A stretch of 64,000 nt of DNA, from positions 372,001 through 436,000 of the forward strand of contig NZ_JAANZA010000002.1 of NCBI RefSeq assembly GCF_012274275.1, written 5' to 3'. The translations under genes and the position numbers were made by a program. Below are positions 10,833 to 22,878 of the stretch, piece after piece. Position 1 is the first letter of the stretch. Each line of letters opens with the position of its first letter. This stretch comes from Cryobacterium sp. BB307 (GTDB lineage: Bacteria > Actinomycetota > Actinomycetes > Actinomycetales > Microbacteriaceae). The notes below the pieces were generated by a model. That model searched no databases, was not told the DNA's origin, and saw only the letters and a list, made by a program, of their open reading frames with translations.

Positions 10833-12737
10833 TCACGCGCGAAGTCGCTCATGGATCGTGCGCGCGGTTGCCTTGCCGATGCCCTTGACCTCGGCGATCT
10901 CGACCTGCGACGCCTGCCGCAGTCGGGTCACCGAGCCGAAGTGGCGGAGCAGCTCGCGCACGCGTGCCGGGCCGAGCCCAGGGATGTCGGCGAGCTGCGA
11001 CCGGATATCCTTCTTGCGCCGCTGCCGCTGGTAGCTGATCGCGAACCGGTGTGCCTCGTCGCGGATGCGCTGGAACAGGAACAGCGCCTCGCTGTTGCGC
11101 GGCAGGATCACCGGGTAGTCGGAGTCCGGCACCCAGATCTCCTCGAGCCGCTTCGCGATCCCGCACAGGGCGATGCCGTCGCCGTTGGCGTAGTCCACGC
11201 CGGCGTCCCGCAGCGCGCGGGCCGCGGCCTGTACCTGCGGTTGACCGCCGTCGACGATCAGCAGGTTCGGACGGTAGGCGAACCGCTTGGGCTTCTGGGC
11301 GACCTCGCCGTCCTCGCTGATCACCTCCAGGTCGTCGTCTGGCTCGTTGATGCGCGCGAGCCGGCGGCTGAGGGTCTGGTAGATCGACTCCGTGTCGTCC
11401 GTCGAGGAGGCAATGCTGAACCGACGGTACTGGTCCTTGCGGGGCAGGCCGTCTTCGAAGACCACCATCGATGCGACGATGTTGGTCCCGCCGAGGTGCG
11501 ACACGTCGAAGCATTCGATGCGCAGCGGCGCCTGCTCCATGCCGAGCGCGTCCTGGATGTCGGCAAGCGCTTGCGAGCGTGCGACGAAGTCGCCGCTGCG
11601 CCGCGTCTTGTAGCTGAGAAACGCGGACTGCGCGTTGTTGCGCACCGTGGTCGCGAGCGACGCGAGGTCGCCGCGTTGGGCCACCCGCATGGTGGACTTC
11701 GACCGCTCGCCGCCCGCGCGCCTGCGCTCGGTGAGCCACAGCTGCACCTCGTCGGCGTCCTCAGGCAGCGCGGGCACGACGACGACCTTCGCCGGCACGA
11801 GCCTGCTCTCATAGGCGTTCAGGATGATGTTCTCGACCAGCTCCGGCAGTTCGAGATCGAGTTCCTTGTCAACCACCCAGCTATGCACACCGCGGATGCG
11901 TCCACCGCGCACGACAAACAGCTGGACGGCCGCGGCGAGTTCGTCGTGGGCGACCCCGATGACGTCGGCGTCGACCGCCTCCGGCAGCACGACGGAGTTC
12001 TTGGTGAGCACGGCCTGCAGCGCCAACAGCTGGTCGCGGAGTCTCGCCGCCTGCTCGTAGTCCTGCGCGGCGGCGGCCTCGCGCATCCGCTTCTCCAGCT
12101 CGTCGAGGAACCGGGAGTCGTTGCCGGCCATGAAGCTCGCGAAGTCGAGCGCGATCGCCTTGTGGTCGGACTTGCTGATCCGGCCGACGCACGGCGCCGC
12201 GCACTTGCCGATGTCACCGAGCAGGCACGGCCGACCGGTCTGCTCGGCGCGCTTGTAGATGCCGTCGGAGCAGCTGCGCATCGGGAACGCCTTGAGCATC
12301 AGGTCGACGGTCTCCCTGATCGCCCACACCTTGGTGTACGGGCCGAAGTAGCGGGCGTCCTTGATCGACCGGTTGCGGGTGACCATCACACGCGGCACCG
12401 GCTCCCCGAGGGTGATCGCCAGGTACGGGTACGATTTGTCGTCCCGGAACTGCACGTTGAACGGCGGGTTGAACTCCTTGATCCAGCTGAACTCGAGCTG
12501 CAACGCCTCAAACTCGCTCGCGACCACCGTCCACTCGACCGATGACGCTGTGGTGACCATCGCCCGGGTGCGCTCGTGCAGGCTGTGCAGCGGCCCGAAG
12601 TAGTTGCTCAGCCGCGCCCGCAGGTTCTTGGCCTTGCCGACGTACAGCACGCGACCCTGCGCGTCACGGAACCGGTAGACGCCCGGCCGCTGCGGGATCT
12701 CGCCCGCCTTCGGGCGGTAGCTCACGGTCGTCGTCAT
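10833..12737 (-). CDS. uvrC: excinuclease ABC subunit C
   Basis: Dual-incision nuclease of nucleotide excision repair. The 634-residue protein has the N-terminal GIY-YIG domain (GVYRF at 19-23, [13 protein letters not shown] at 31-43), a central UVR motif ([18 protein letters not shown] region) that binds UvrB, the RNase H-like catalytic domain with [18 protein letters not shown], and two helix-hairpin-helix units at the C terminus ([13 protein letters not shown] and [12 protein letters not shown]). It lies 4 bases behind uvrA, so the two repair genes form one unit. No LexA box of its own was seen. Confidence 0.97.
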   Translation of the reverse strand: MTTTVSYRPKAGEIPQRPGVYRFRDAQGRVLYVGKAKNLRARLSNYFGPLHSLHERTRAMVTTASSVEWTVVASEFEALQLEFSWIKEFNPPFNVQFRDDKSYPYLAITLGEPVPRVMVTRNRSIKDARYFGPYTKVWAIRETVDLMLKAFPMRSCSDGIYKRAEQTGRPCLLGDIGKCAAPCVGRISKSDHKAIALDFASFMAGNDSRFLDELEKRMREAAAAQDYEQAARLRDQLLALQAVLTKNSVVLPEAVDADVIGVAHDELAAAVQLFVVRGGRIRGVHSWVVDKELDLELPELVENIILNAYESRLVPAKVVVVPALPEDADEVQLWLTERRRAGGERSKSTMRVAQRGDLASLATTVRNNAQSAFLSYKTRRSGDFVARSQALADIQDALGMEQAPLRIECFDVSHLGGTNIVASMVVFEDGLPRKDQYRRFSIASSTDDTESIYQTLSRRLARINEPDDDLEVISEDGEVAQKPKRFAYRPNLLIVDGGQPQVQAAARALRDAGVDYANGDGIALCGIAKRLEEIWVPDSDYPVILPRNSEALFLFQRIRDEAHRFAISYQRQRRKKDIRSQLADIPGLGPARVRELLRHFGSVTRLRQASQVEIAEVKGIGKATARTIHERLRA

Positions 12738-12741
12738 GGCC

Positions 12742-15603
12742 TTACACGCCGAGGACCTCGGCGAGGAAGGTCCCTGTGTGGCTGTCCGGCGCCTTCGCGA
12801 TCTTCTCCGGGGTGCCGGTCGCGACGACGGTGCCGCCGCCAGCGCCGCCCTCCGGCCCGAGATCGATTATCCAGTCCGCCGACTTGATCACGTCGAGGTT
12901 GTGCTCGATCACAATGACGGTGTTCCCCTTGTCCACCAGGCCATTCAGCACGAGCAGGAGTTTACGCACGTCCTCGAAGTGCAGACCGGTTGTGGGCTCG
13001 TCGAGCACGTAGATGCTGCGGCCGACAGAGCGACGCTGCAGCTCGGTGGCGAGCTTGACGCGTTGCGCCTCACCGCCGGACAGTGTCGTCGCGCTCTGCC
13101 CGAGCCGCACGTAGCCGAGCCCGACCTCCTCCAGCGTCTTCAGGTAGCGGTGGATGGCGCTGATCGCCTCGAAGAACTCCGCCGCCTCACGGATCGGCAT
13201 GTCGAGCACTTCGGCGATGTTCTTGCCCTTGTAGTGCACCGACAGGGTGTCGCGGTTGTAGCGCGCTCCCCCGCACACCTCGCAGGTCACGTAGACGTCG
13301 GGCAGGAAGTTCATCTCGATCTTGATCGTGCCGTCGCCTGAGCAGTTCTCGCAGCGGCCGCCCTTGACGTTGAAGCTGAACCGGCCGGGCAGGTAGCCGC
13401 GCGCCTTGGCTTCAGCCGTCTCGGAGAACAGGGTGCGGATGCGGTCGAAGACGCCGGTGTAGGTTGCGGGGTTCGACCGGGGGGTGCGGCCGATCGGCGC
13501 CTGGTCGACGTGCACGATCTTGTCCAGGTTGTCGAGTCCGCTGATGCGGGTGTGCTTGCCCGGGATCTGCCTGGCGCCGTTCAGCTCGTTGGCCAGGGCA
13601 CGGTACAGGACGTCGTTGACGAGCGACGACTTGCCCGATCCGCTCACCCCGGTGACCGCGGTGAAGGTGCCGAGCGGGAAGCCGACCGTGACGTCCTTGA
13701 GGTTGTTCGCGCGCGCGCCCTCGACCGTAAGCATCCGCTTCTTGTCGACCTTGCGCCGCTTCTTCGGTGTTGCGATCTCGCGCCGCCCGGCCAGGTAGTC
13801 GCCGGTGATCGAATGGGTGTTCTCGAGCAGCCGCGCGTAGCTGCCGGAGTGGACGACCTTGCCGCCGTGCTCCCCCGCCCCCGGGCCGATGTCGACCAAC
13901 CAGTCGGCTGTGCGGATGGTGTCCTCGTCGTGTTCGACGACGATGAGGGTGTTGCCGAGGGTCTTCAGCTTGACGAGCGTGTCGATGAGCCGCCGGTTAT
14001 CACGTTGGTGCAGGCCGATGCTCGGCTCGTCCAGCACGTACAGCACGCCGGTGAGCCCGGAGCCGATCTGCGTCGCCAGCCGGATGCGCTGTGCCTCCCC
14101 GCCGGACAGCGACCCCGCGGACCGGGACAGGTCCAGGTAGCTCAGGCCGACCTCGATGAGGAAGTCGAGACGCGCACGGATCTCCCGCAGCACCGCGGCG
14201 GCGATGTGCGCCTCCCGCTCGGTGAGCTCGAGCCCGTTCATGAACGCGTACGAGTCGACGAGGCTCAGGTCGCTGACGTCTGCGATGCTGCGGCCGTGAA
14301 TGGTGACCGCAAGCACTTCCGGCTTGAGCCGCTTGCCTTCGCACACCGGACACGGCACCTCGCGCAGGTAGCTGCCGTAGCGCTGCCTGGCCGAGTCCGA
14401 TTCTGCCTCCAGGAACTTGCGTTCGATGTACGGCATGACGCCCTCGAAGCCGGTGCTGTAGCGCATCTCGCGCCCGTACCGGTTCTTCCAGCGCACCGTG
14501 ACGTTGAAGTCGTTGCCGCGCAGGATCGCATCCTGCACCTCACCGTGCAGGTCCTCCCAGGGGGTGTCGAGAGAGAAGTCGAGGTCCTTGCCCAGGCCCT
14601 CGAGCAACCGCTGGAAGTAGTTGTAGAGGCCCTTGCCGCCCTGGGTCCACGGCAGGATGACGCCCTCGGCGAGGCTCAGCGCCGGGTCGCCGAGCAGCAG
14701 CTCGGGATCGACCGACATCCGGGTGCCGATGCCGGAGCACTCGGGGCAGGCGCCGAACGGCGCGTTGAACGAGAACGTGCGCGGCTCGATCTCGGTGAGC
14801 TGCACCGGGTGGCCGTTCGGGCAGGACAGCTTCTCGGAGAAGCTGCGCCACGCGCCGTCGCCCTCCCCGTCGACGAAGTTCACCGCGACGATGCCGTCGG
14901 CGAGCCGCAGCGCCGTCTCGAGCGAATCGGTCAGCCTGGTCAGGATGTCGTCGGCCGCCACCAAACGGTCCACGATGACCGAGATGTCGTGCTTGAGCTG
15001 CTTCTTCAGCGTCGGCGGGTTGGACAGCTGCACCGCCTCACCGTCGACGAGCGCGCGGGAGTAGCCGCTGGAGGCGAGCTCGCGGAACAGGTCGACGAAC
15101 TCGCCCTTCTTCTGCCAGATCAGCGGGGCAACAACCTGATACCGGGTGCCCGGCTCCAGGGTCATCAGCTGGTCGGCGATCTGCTGCACCGACTGCTTGG
15201 AGATGGCCTCGCCGCACACTGCGCAGTGCGGAACGCCGATGCGCGCCCACAGCAGGCGCATGTAGTCGTAGATCTCGGTGATCGTGCCCACCGTAGACCT
15301 CGGGTTGCGGTTGGTCGACTTCTGGTCGATCGCGACCGCAGGGCTCAAGCCCTCGATGAAGTCGACATCCGGTCGGTCGACCTGGCCGAGGAACTGCCGC
15401 GCGTACGCCGACAGCGACTCGACGTACCGGCGTTGGCCCTCCGCGAAGATCGTGTCGAACGCGAGCGAGGACTTCCCCGATCCGGAGAGCCCGGTGAACA
15501 CGACAAGGGAGTCGCGCGGGATCTCGAGGTCGATGTTGCGGAGGTTGTGCACGCGCGCGCCACGGACGCTCAGCCGCGGGCCGTCTACAGGGTCGATACT
15601 CAC
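12742..15603 (-). CDS. uvrA: excinuclease ABC subunit A
   Basis: Damage-recognition ATPase of nucleotide excision repair. I place the start at the GTG at 15603 (953 residues, beginning [14 protein letters not shown]), which matches family N termini; the open frame extends 16 codons farther, and a TTG three codons upstream is possible. Walker A motifs are GLSGSGKS at 38-45 and GVSGSGKSS in the second half. Both ABC signatures are LSGGEAQR, and zinc fingers CPNGH...CPECSG and CENCSGDG...CEVCGG are intact. A LexA box lies about 65 bases upstream. Confidence 0.96.
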   Translation of the reverse strand: MSIDPVDGPRLSVRGARVHNLRNIDLEIPRDSLVVFTGLSGSGKSSLAFDTIFAEGQRRYVESLSAYARQFLGQVDRPDVDFIEGLSPAVAIDQKSTNRNPRSTVGTITEIYDYMRLLWARIGVPHCAVCGEAISKQSVQQIADQLMTLEPGTRYQVVAPLIWQKKGEFVDLFRELASSGYSRALVDGEAVQLSNPPTLKKQLKHDISVIVDRLVAADDILTRLTDSLETALRLADGIVAVNFVDGEGDGAWRSFSEKLSCPNGHPVQLTEIEPRTFSFNAPFGACPECSGIGTRMSVDPELLLGDPALSLAEGVILPWTQGGKGLYNYFQRLLEGLGKDLDFSLDTPWEDLHGEVQDAILRGNDFNVTVRWKNRYGREMRYSTGFEGVMPYIERKFLEAESDSARQRYGSYLREVPCPVCEGKRLKPEVLAVTIHGRSIADVSDLSLVDSYAFMNGLELTEREAHIAAAVLREIRARLDFLIEVGLSYLDLSRSAGSLSGGEAQRIRLATQIGSGLTGVLYVLDEPSIGLHQRDNRRLIDTLVKLKTLGNTLIVVEHDEDTIRTADWLVDIGPGAGEHGGKVVHSGSYARLLENTHSITGDYLAGRREIATPKKRRKVDKKRMLTVEGARANNLKDVTVGFPLGTFTAVTGVSGSGKSSLVNDVLYRALANELNGARQIPGKHTRISGLDNLDKIVHVDQAPIGRTPRSNPATYTGVFDRIRTLFSETAEAKARGYLPGRFSFNVKGGRCENCSGDGTIKIEMNFLPDVYVTCEVCGGARYNRDTLSVHYKGKNIAEVLDMPIREAAEFFEAISAIHRYLKTLEEVGLGYVRLGQSATTLSGGEAQRVKLATELQRRSVGRSIYVLDEPTTGLHFEDVRKLLLVLNGLVDKGNTVIVIEHNLDVIKSADWIIDLGPEGGAGGGTVVATGTPEKIAKAPDSHTGTFLAEVLGV

Positions 15604-15666
15604 TGAAGTCAATTCTCTGCCATCTTCCGCTGGGCATTGACCGTGACCCAAGCGCCCCGTGTCACC

Positions 15667-15682
15667 TCGAACGGATGTTCTA
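15667..15682 (-). promoter_or_regulatory. LexA (SOS) box upstream of uvrA
   Basis: The sequence TCGAACGGATGTTCTA contains GAAC-N4-GTTC, the core of the Gram-positive/actinobacterial SOS box. On the minus strand it sits directly after a TAGCAT -10-like hexamer (15682-15687) and 64 bases before the uvrA start. This position would let LexA block the uvrA-uvrC promoter. Confidence 0.75.
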
Positions 15683-15719
15683 TGCTATCGCGCTCGCGCG
15701 GTGGATGCGTGCACGCAGG

Positions 15720-16409
15720 TCACGCGTCGCCGAGCACACGCCTGCGGTGAGCCGCGTATTGACGCTTGCCGATCAGGGTGTACAACACGCGCGGCACTCG
15801 CGGCAGGGTCGCCAGCATCCACGCGTCCCGGTCCTCGGGCGGGATCGACTCGAGCAGGAAGCCGAGCCGGATGAGCAGCCTGTTCTTCGGGGTCGACTCG
15901 CGGCGGTGGGCGGCGAGCTCGTCCCACTCCTGCTGGGTCAGCGTCGCGGCGACGATCGGCACGATCTGCTGTTCCTCTTCGGCCAGGTGCTGCACGAGGA
16001 CCGCGCCCAGATGGGCGAGCACCTCCGCGACCCCCTGCCCGTCATCGACGTGCGCGGTGGAACGCCAGGTGGTGAGGTGCAGGTCCAGGCGGTCGAGCAG
16101 GAGACTGATCTCGTCATGCTGCGCGCGCATACGACCGACCAGCGGCACGCACGCCGGGGAGCGCTGCTCGAGCCGGTCCCAGAGCACCCTGTCTTGACCT
16201 TCGTGATGGGTGTGCAGCATGTCGGCGATGTCATCGAGGTGCTCAGCGACCTGGCCAGTGTGCTTGTGGTCACCGTCCGCGACGGCGCGCACCAGCCCCG
16301 GTGCCTCGGCGAACAGGCGGCGAAGCGTGCTGTGGATGAGGATCAGGTCGGAGGTGTCGCAGGGACCGGAGGGCCGGGGCGGGTTGAAGCTGGGAAGCGC
16401 AGTGGCCAT
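15720..16409 (-). CDS. hemerythrin domain-containing protein
   Basis: Predicted four-helix bundle of the hemerythrin HHE family, which binds a di-iron centre (oxygen, NO or redox sensing, or iron handling). The 229-residue protein shows the ligand pattern: His in LILIHSTLRRLF, His/Glu in DMLHTHHEGQDRVLWDRLE, His in RMRAQHDEISLL, and QHLAEEEQQIVPIV. A C-terminal basic tail (RQYAAHRRRVLGDA) follows. It stands alone between uvrA and uvrB, with gaps of 116 and 70 bases. Being embedded among repair and cytochrome bd genes suggests, but does not show, a stress role. The substrate is unknown. Confidence 0.85.
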   Translation of the reverse strand: MATALPSFNPPRPSGPCDTSDLILIHSTLRRLFAEAPGLVRAVADGDHKHTGQVAEHLDDIADMLHTHHEGQDRVLWDRLEQRSPACVPLVGRMRAQHDEISLLLDRLDLHLTTWRSTAHVDDGQGVAEVLAHLGAVLVQHLAEEEQQIVPIVAATLTQQEWDELAAHRRESTPKNRLLIRLGFLLESIPPEDRDAWMLATLPRVPRVLYTLIGKRQYAAHRRRVLGDA

Positions 16410-16479
16410 CTCGTACTCTCAAACTCGCGGTTAACCAGTGACAAAGTGTCGATGAATACTAGCGGTTTTCTAGAGAGAC

Positions 16480-18543
16480 TCAGATGTGGCCGGCTGCCTC
16501 CATCTGGCGCAGCTCCTTCTTCAGGTCGGCCACCTCGTCACGCAGCCGCGCCGCGAGCTCGAACTTGAGCTCACCGGCCGCCGCGAGCATCTGGTCGTTG
16601 AGGTCGGCGATGATGCTCTCGAGCTCGTTGGCGCCCGCCGCCGCGAGGCCCTCGCGGCGCAGCGCCGGCGTCGCCGCGCGTTTGCGCGAGTCGCGACCGG
16701 ACAGGAGCTCCTTGGTGTCCGCTCCCTCGCGGATTAGAACATCGGTGATGTCGGCGATGCGCTTGCGCAGCGGAGTGGGGTCGATCCCGTGCTCGGCGTT
16801 GTAGGCGAGCTGCCTGTCCCGTCGCCGGTTGGTCTCCTCGATCGCGATCTTCATCGAATCGGTGAGCACGTCGGCGTACATGTGCACAGAACCGGACACG
16901 TTGCGGGCGGCGCGGCCGATGGTCTGGATGAGCGACGTCGACGAGCGCAGGAAGCCCTCCTTGTCGGCGTCGAGGATCGCCACCAGCGACACCTCGGGCA
17001 GGTCGAGGCCCTCACGGAGCAGGTTGATGCCCACGAGCACGTCGTATACGCCCTGGCGCAGTTCGGTGAGCAGCTCAACCCTGCGCAGCGTGTCGACATC
17101 CGAGTGCAGGTAGCGCACCCTGACGCCCGCTTCCGTCAGGAAGTCGGTGAGCTCCTCCGCCATCTTCTTGGTGAGCGTGGTGACGAGCACCCGCTCGTCG
17201 CGGTCGGTACGCCGGCGGATCTCCTCGAGCAGGTCGTCGATCTGCCCCTTGCTCGGCTTGACCACGATTTCGGGGTCGACCAAGCCGGTGGGGCGGATGA
17301 TCTGCTCGACGATGCTGTCGGTGATGCCGAGTTCGTACCTACCGGGCGTCGCAGACAGGTAGACCTTCTGGCCGACCCGGTCGAGGAACTCGTCAAAGGT
17401 CAGCGGCCGGTTGTCGAGCGCGCTGGGCAGCCGGAACCCGTGCTCCACCAGGGTGCGCTTGCGGGAGGCGTCGCCCTCGTACATCGCCCCGATCTGCGGC
17501 ACCGTGACGTGCGACTCGTCGATGACGACGAGGAAGTCCTCTGGGAAGTAGTCGAGCAGGCAGTTCGGCGGCTCCCCCGCTGAGCGCCCGTCGATGTGCC
17601 TGGAGTAGTTCTCGATGCCGCTGCAGAACCCGATCTGCTCCATCATCTCGAGGTCAAAGGTGGTGCGCATCCGCAACCTCTGCGCCTCGAGCAGCTTGCC
17701 GGCTTTCTCCAACTCTGCCAGTCGCTCGGCGAGTTCCTCCCGGATGGTGCCGATCGCGCGGTGCATGGTGGTCGGGCTTGCCGCGTAGTGCGTCGCGGGA
17801 AACACTGAGACGGCGTCCATCTGCTGCAGCACTTCGCCGGTGAGCGGATGCAGCGAGTACAGCGCCTCGATCTCGTCACCGAACATCTCGATCCGGATCG
17901 CGTGCTCCTCGTAGACCGGGATGATCTCGAGGGTGTCGCCGCGCACGCGGAATTTGCCGCGGGAGAAATCGATGTCGTTCCGCTGGTATTGCATGGCGAC
18001 GAATCGACGGATCAGCTGGTCGCGGGAGATGCGCTGGCCCACCTGCAGCGCGACCATCGCCTCCAGGTACTCCTCGGCCGCGCCGAGGCCGTAAATGCAG
18101 GACACGGTGGACACCACGATCACGTCCCGGCGACTGAGCAGCGAGTTGGTGGTCGAGTGGCGCAGCCGTTCCACCTCGGCGTTGATCGAGCTGTCCTTCT
18201 CGATGAAGGTGTCGGTCTGCGGGACGTACGCCTCCGGCTGGTAGTAGTCGTAGTAGGAGACGAAGTATTCGACCGCGTTGTTGGGCATCAGTTCCCGGAA
18301 CTCGTTGGCCAATTGTGCGGCGAGCGTCTTGTTGTGGGCGAGCACCAGCGTCGGGCGCTGGACCTGTTCGATCAGCCACGCGGTGGTCGCCGACTTGCCG
18401 GTTCCGGTGGCGCCGAGCAGCACGACATCCGTCTCTCCCGCGGTGACTCGCGCCGCCAGTTCGGCGATCGCGGTCGGCTGGTCGCCGCTCGGTTCGTACT
18501 CGCTGATGACCTCGAACGGCCTCACCGCACGCGTTGGCTGCAT
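16480..18543 (-). CDS. uvrB: excinuclease ABC subunit B
   Basis: Damage-verifying helicase-like subunit of nucleotide excision repair. The 687-residue protein has Walker A GATGTGKS at residues 44-51, the DNA-inserting beta-hairpin region [20 protein letters not shown], the DESH box of helicase motif II (VVIDESHVT), and a C-terminal UVR domain near 640-680 for UvrC contact. The ATG shares one base with the stop of cydDC (TGATG), so it may be translated by re-initiation from the cytochrome bd operon as well as from its own promoter. I did not find a LexA box near its start. Confidence 0.97.
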   Translation of the reverse strand: MQPTRAVRPFEVISEYEPSGDQPTAIAELAARVTAGETDVVLLGATGTGKSATTAWLIEQVQRPTLVLAHNKTLAAQLANEFRELMPNNAVEYFVSYYDYYQPEAYVPQTDTFIEKDSSINAEVERLRHSTTNSLLSRRDVIVVSTVSCIYGLGAAEEYLEAMVALQVGQRISRDQLIRRFVAMQYQRNDIDFSRGKFRVRGDTLEIIPVYEEHAIRIEMFGDEIEALYSLHPLTGEVLQQMDAVSVFPATHYAASPTTMHRAIGTIREELAERLAELEKAGKLLEAQRLRMRTTFDLEMMEQIGFCSGIENYSRHIDGRSAGEPPNCLLDYFPEDFLVVIDESHVTVPQIGAMYEGDASRKRTLVEHGFRLPSALDNRPLTFDEFLDRVGQKVYLSATPGRYELGITDSIVEQIIRPTGLVDPEIVVKPSKGQIDDLLEEIRRRTDRDERVLVTTLTKKMAEELTDFLTEAGVRVRYLHSDVDTLRRVELLTELRQGVYDVLVGINLLREGLDLPEVSLVAILDADKEGFLRSSTSLIQTIGRAARNVSGSVHMYADVLTDSMKIAIEETNRRRDRQLAYNAEHGIDPTPLRKRIADITDVLIREGADTKELLSGRDSRKRAATPALRREGLAAAGANELESIIADLNDQMLAAAGELKFELAARLRDEVADLKKELRQMEAAGHI

Positions 18544-21500
18544 CAGTTAAGACTAAGCCGCTCCCCTGACACGCTCGCGTCGTGGGTGACCAGCACGACG
18601 ATGCGGTCAGCCAGCGCGGTGCGCAGGTCCGCCATCAGGGCCTCGGCGGATGCCGTATCGAGGTGCGCTGTCGGCTCGTCGATGAGCACCACGTCCGCGG
18701 GCGCCAGCAGCGTGCGGGCGACGGCGACACGTTGCCGCTCCCCGCCGGACAGCCTGCTGCCGGCCGCGCCGATGGGCGTGTCCAGGCCCAGCGGGAGACG
18801 CTCGAGCAGGTCACCGAGGCCCACCCGACGCAGCACCACGGTCAGCTCGGTGTCATCCGGCGCGTCAGAGCGGTCGCGGGCGATGGTCAGGTTGCCGCGC
18901 AGCGTGGAGTTGAACAGGTGCCCCTCCTGCGGGCACCAGGCGATGCGCTCACGCAGCAGCGCCGGGTCGAGTTCTGCGGTGTCCCTGCCGTTGACCAGGT
19001 AGCGGCCGCCCTCGGGACGCAGCTGGCCGAGCAGGGTCAGCAGCAGGGTCGACTTGCCCGCGCCGGATGGCCCGGTGACGGTGAGCCAGTCGCCGCCGGT
19101 CAGCGTGGCCGAGACCCCGGTGAACGCCGGCGCCGGCGCGTCCGGCCAGCGCACGCTCAGGTCGTCGAGGGTGATCGAATCGATCGGCGGGGCATCTGCG
19201 GCGCGCTCCGGCATCGCATCCGTCGTCGTGGTGGACACCCGGCTGAGGGCATCGCGCAGCGCGGGCGCCTGCTGCACGGCGGCAACCAGTTCGAGCACCG
19301 GCTCGATGAGGCCGAGCGGCAGCAGGGCAAGCACGGCGACCAGTCCGGCATGGAGGGCACCGCTGGCGGCTGCCGGTGCGCTGATTGCGAGGGTGAGCGG
19401 CGCGAGCGCGCAGAACACCAGCACGACGATCGCGTTCCCGGCGCCGAGCGCCAGGGCGCCACGCCGAGCCGTGCCGCTCGCGCGCGCGTCGAGGCCCGCG
19501 AGCTCGGCGCGCATCCTTTCGTCCACCCCATTTCCGCTCAGGTCGTCGCTCGCCGCGACCAGGGCAGCGAACCGTTGCATGACCTGAGACCTCAGCAGCG
19601 ACTGCGAGCGGGTGGCAGCGCGGTCGGTGAGCAGCGCGACGGCGGGCGCGACAACGAGGGCGATCAGCACCGCGAGCAGGAAGGGCCCGACCGCGTCCGG
19701 ATGGATGGCCGCCACAGCGATGAGCACCGCGGCGGAGGTCAGCGCCCCGACCAGCACCGGCTGAACGACCCGGACCGCGAGGTCGCGCACCTGGTCGGCG
19801 TCGTGCACCAGACGCGACAGCGCCCGACCGCCCTGCAGCGCGGCACGGTTCACAACGCCGGAACCGGCGAGCCCGTTCCACAGCCGCATGCGCAAGCGGG
19901 TGACCGCCGCGAACACCGCATCGTGGGTCTGCAGCCGCTCCCAATAGCGCAGCACCGCGCGACCGAGCCCGAAGAAGCGCACGCCGACGATGGCGACCAT
20001 GAGGTGCAGGATTGGCGGCTGCTCGCTCGCGCGCACGATCAGCCAGGCCGACACCGCGGTCAGCGACACCGCGAACAGTGCCGCGAGGGTTCCGAGCAGC
20101 GCCGCGAACGCGAACCTGCCGGCGACCGGGCGCAGGAAGGCGACCAGTTCGCGCACCGGATGCGCCCGGCGTCCCGCGACGGTCGACCTGAGCTGCGATT
20201 CGCCCGTCGACTCCTGGACGACCGCGGGCAGGTCCTCTGCTACCGCGTCCAGCGTCGCGCCGAGCACGACCCGGTCATCGGCCAGGACGCGGACCCGGTC
20301 GTCGTGCGAGGCTGCGATGATGGCGACGTCACCACTCGCGCGCAGCTCCCGGATGAGCCGCACGATCACCGCCGCGCTGTGCGCGTCGAGGTGGGCGGTC
20401 GGCTCGTCCAGCAGCACGAGCTCGGCGCCGGCATCCACTCGCGCGAGCACCCGGGCGAAGGCGAGGCGCCGGAGCTCCCCCGGGCTCAGCTGAGCCGGAT
20501 GCGCGCCAGCCCGATGGGCGAGGCCGACCCGGCGCAGCAGCGCCGCGGCATCCGTCGCGCCGAAGTTCTCGAGTTCCAGCTCGACGGTGTCGCCCGTCAC
20601 CACCGGCCGCTGTGGAAGCCAGGCGGTGCCGCCAGAGGGCAGCCCGGTCAGGTCGCCCTCGACCTCGACGCCGTGCGCGCCGTCTGCGGTGCGACCGTTC
20701 AGCACGGCGAACACCGTCGACTTGCCCGCGCCGCTCTGGCCGTCAAGCAGGGTGACCCTGCCCCGCTCGGCGTTGAACGAGACGTCGCTCACCGCCGCGG
20801 CGGAGCGCTCCGGATACCGCACGGTCAGGTTGCGCACCCGCAGCGGCAGTGTCCCGCTGACTGCCGCGCGCGTGGGTCGTGGCGCGTCGACGATCGCGGT
20901 GGCGCGCCGCAGTGCCTCGCGACCGTCGTCGGAGGCGTGGTAGGCGGCGCCGACGTCGCGGAACGGCGCGAAGCACTCGGGGGCGAGCAGGAGAGCGAAC
21001 AGTCCGACGGTCAGGTCGAGTTCGCCGTAGACCAGGCGCACACCGATGAACACCGCGACCACGGCCACCGAGATGGTGGAGATCAGCTCGAGCGCGAGGC
21101 TGGACAGGAACGCGGTCTTCAGCGTCTGCAGCGTGGTGTTGTGCTGCCGCTGCGCGATCCGGTGCAGCGCGTCGGCCTGCTCGCGCGAGCGGCCGAGGCC
21201 GACCAGCACCGGCAGCCCGCGGGCCAGTTCGACCAGGTGGTCGGAGAACCGCGCGAGCGCATCCGCCGCCGCGCTCACCCGCTCCTGAGTGTGCACGCCG
21301 ATGAGCGCCATGAACAGCGGCACCAGCGGGACTGTGAGCACGATGATGAGCGCACTCACCCAGTCGGCAGACAGGATCGCGACGCCGGCGAGGAGTGGGA
21401 TCGTCGCAGCCGACACGGTCGCGGGCAGGAACACCGTGACGTAGTCGTCGAGCGCGTCGAGACCGTGGGTCGCAAGGGTGGTGAGCGAACCCTCGGAGAC

Positions 21501-21821
21501 GTACGGGTCGCGCACCGCCGCTTCGGCCAGTCGCGCGCGCAGCCGCTCCTTGGCGCCCAACGCGGCTCGTGCCGAAAGCGCGTTGTGCGCCCACGCGACG
21601 ACGGCGCGGAGCACCGCACAGCCCAGACCGACCACGACAGCCACCTGCCAGCCGGCCGTGCCGTCGATGACGGCGACGATGCCGTGCGCGAGCGCCCAGG
21701 CCAGCCCGACCAGGCCCACCCCTTTGAGCGCGCTCAGCAGGCCGAGCAGGTACAGCACCGGGCGGTCGGCCGCCGACAGCAGCGCGATCGGCGACCCTGC
21801 CCTGGCCCTGCTCCTGGTCAC
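18543..21821 (-). CDS. cydDC: fused thiol reductant ABC exporter CydDC
   Basis: Single polypeptide joining the CydD and CydC half-transporters that export glutathione/cysteine-type reductants and are needed to assemble cytochrome bd. I choose the GTG at 21821, which overlaps the cydB stop as GTGA, giving 1092 residues. There are two membrane-domain/ATPase halves. The first nucleotide-binding domain has GQSGAGKST near 361 and the signature [15 protein letters not shown]; the second has GPSGAGKST near 915 and [16 protein letters not shown], each followed by DEPTAHLD. Streptomyces also has a fused CydCD. It ends one base into uvrB. Confidence 0.94.
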   Translation of the reverse strand: MTRSRARAGSPIALLSAADRPVLYLLGLLSALKGVGLVGLAWALAHGIVAVIDGTAGWQVAVVVGLGCAVLRAVVAWAHNALSARAALGAKERLRARLAEAAVRDPYVSEGSLTTLATHGLDALDDYVTVFLPATVSAATIPLLAGVAILSADWVSALIIVLTVPLVPLFMALIGVHTQERVSAAADALARFSDHLVELARGLPVLVGLGRSREQADALHRIAQRQHNTTLQTLKTAFLSSLALELISTISVAVVAVFIGVRLVYGELDLTVGLFALLLAPECFAPFRDVGAAYHASDDGREALRRATAIVDAPRPTRAAVSGTLPLRVRNLTVRYPERSAAAVSDVSFNAERGRVTLLDGQSGAGKSTVFAVLNGRTADGAHGVEVEGDLTGLPSGGTAWLPQRPVVTGDTVELELENFGATDAAALLRRVGLAHRAGAHPAQLSPGELRRLAFARVLARVDAGAELVLLDEPTAHLDAHSAAVIVRLIRELRASGDVAIIAASHDDRVRVLADDRVVLGATLDAVAEDLPAVVQESTGESQLRSTVAGRRAHPVRELVAFLRPVAGRFAFAALLGTLAALFAVSLTAVSAWLIVRASEQPPILHLMVAIVGVRFFGLGRAVLRYWERLQTHDAVFAAVTRLRMRLWNGLAGSGVVNRAALQGGRALSRLVHDADQVRDLAVRVVQPVLVGALTSAAVLIAVAAIHPDAVGPFLLAVLIALVVAPAVALLTDRAATRSQSLLRSQVMQRFAALVAASDDLSGNGVDERMRAELAGLDARASGTARRGALALGAGNAIVVLVFCALAPLTLAISAPAAASGALHAGLVAVLALLPLGLIEPVLELVAAVQQAPALRDALSRVSTTTTDAMPERAADAPPIDSITLDDLSVRWPDAPAPAFTGVSATLTGGDWLTVTGPSGAGKSTLLLTLLGQLRPEGGRYLVNGRDTAELDPALLRERIAWCPQEGHLFNSTLRGNLTIARDRSDAPDDTELTVVLRRVGLGDLLERLPLGLDTPIGAAGSRLSGGERQRVAVARTLLAPADVVLIDEPTAHLDTASAEALMADLRTALADRIVVLVTHDASVSGERLSLN

Positions 21822-22849
21822 GGCCGCTTCACCGCCGGCACAACCGGCTGCGCGTCCGGGATCGCCGCAGCTGTCAGTCGCTTGCGGAACACCCAGTAGC
21901 TCCACCCCTGGTAGACCAGCAGCACCGGGATGCCGATGGCGGCGACGACGGTCATGACGCCGAGTGTGTAGTCGGACGACGACGCGTTCTGGATGGTGAG
22001 GTCGTATGCGGCATCGATCGACGACGGGAGGACGACCGGGTAGGCAGCGAGGAATATCGCCGAGGCGCCCGCGGTGAGCAGGACCGAGAAGCCGGTGAAG
22101 GCCCACCCTTCCCGCCCTGCCCGGTTGGCGATCCAGCCGATCACCGCGCCGCTCGCCGCGACGCCGACAAGACCGTACGCGGTCAGTGAGCTGCCGTCGG
22201 CGACGACGATGAGCACCCAGACGACGATCGGCAGCAACGCGACCGGGGCGCTAAGCCGGATGATCCGGCGCATCCGGTAGCGGATGTCGCCGTCGGTCTT
22301 CAGCGCCAGGAAGGTTGCGCCATGCACGAAGCAGAATCCGACGACGGCCAGCCCGCCGATCACCGACTCGAGACTGAACCACGCGAACGCGCCGCCGACG
22401 CGGATGGCGTTCTCATCGATCGGCAGTCCGGTCGTCGTGATCGCGAGCATCGCGCCGATGCCGAATGCCGCGCCGAACGAACCGGCGCCCAGCAGCACGT
22501 GCCAAACCCGACGTCCGCGCTCTGTCGCCGCCTTCCCGCGGTACTCGATCGACACCGCGCGAACGATGAGGGCGAGCAGCACGATCACCAGCGGCAGGTA
22601 GAGCCCGGAGAAGAGGGTCGCGTACCAGACGGGGAACGCGGCGAAGGTCGCAGCACCCGCGGTGATCAACCACACCTCGTTGCCGTCCCAGACCGGGCCG
22701 ATCGTGTTGAGCAGCAGCCTGCGCTCCTTCTCGCTGCGCGTGGAGACCAGCATGTGCATGCCCACCCCGAGGTCGAACCCGTCAAGCAGCAGGTAGCCGA
22801 TCCAGAGGAAGGCAATGAGCACAAACCACAGCGTTGGCAGGAAATCCAT
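21818..22849 (-). CDS. cydB: cytochrome bd ubiquinol/menaquinol oxidase subunit II
   Basis: Membrane partner of CydA in the high-affinity terminal oxidase. The 343-residue protein has multiple hydrophobic helices, the N-terminal LWFVLIAFLWIGYLLLDGFDLGVGM segment (split: LWFVLIAFLWIGYL, LLDGFDLGVGM), and the conserved WDGNEVWLIT block near residue 55. It lies 29 bases behind cydA, and its stop overlaps the cydDC start. Confidence 0.96.
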   Translation of the reverse strand: MDFLPTLWFVLIAFLWIGYLLLDGFDLGVGMHMLVSTRSEKERRLLLNTIGPVWDGNEVWLITAGAATFAAFPVWYATLFSGLYLPLVIVLLALIVRAVSIEYRGKAATERGRRVWHVLLGAGSFGAAFGIGAMLAITTTGLPIDENAIRVGGAFAWFSLESVIGGLAVVGFCFVHGATFLALKTDGDIRYRMRRIIRLSAPVALLPIVVWVLIVVADGSSLTAYGLVGVAASGAVIGWIANRAGREGWAFTGFSVLLTAGASAIFLAAYPVVLPSSIDAAYDLTIQNASSSDYTLGVMTVVAAIGIPVLLVYQGWSYWVFRKRLTAAAIPDAQPVVPAVKRP

Positions 22850-22878
22850 CAGTCCAGTTCCTTTTCGTGACTCGGTAC

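Noticed and set aside
13510-15606. Long open frame on the plus strand opposite uvrA
   Set aside because: Compositional shadow of uvrA; no recognisable motif, and the opposite frame is an unmistakable UvrA.
18582-21899. Very long open frame on the plus strand opposite cydDC
   Set aside because: It mirrors the codon pattern of cydDC in high-GC DNA, is rich in Arg/Gly/Gln with no domain pattern, and lacks a ribosome site. The minus-strand frame carries clear ABC motifs.
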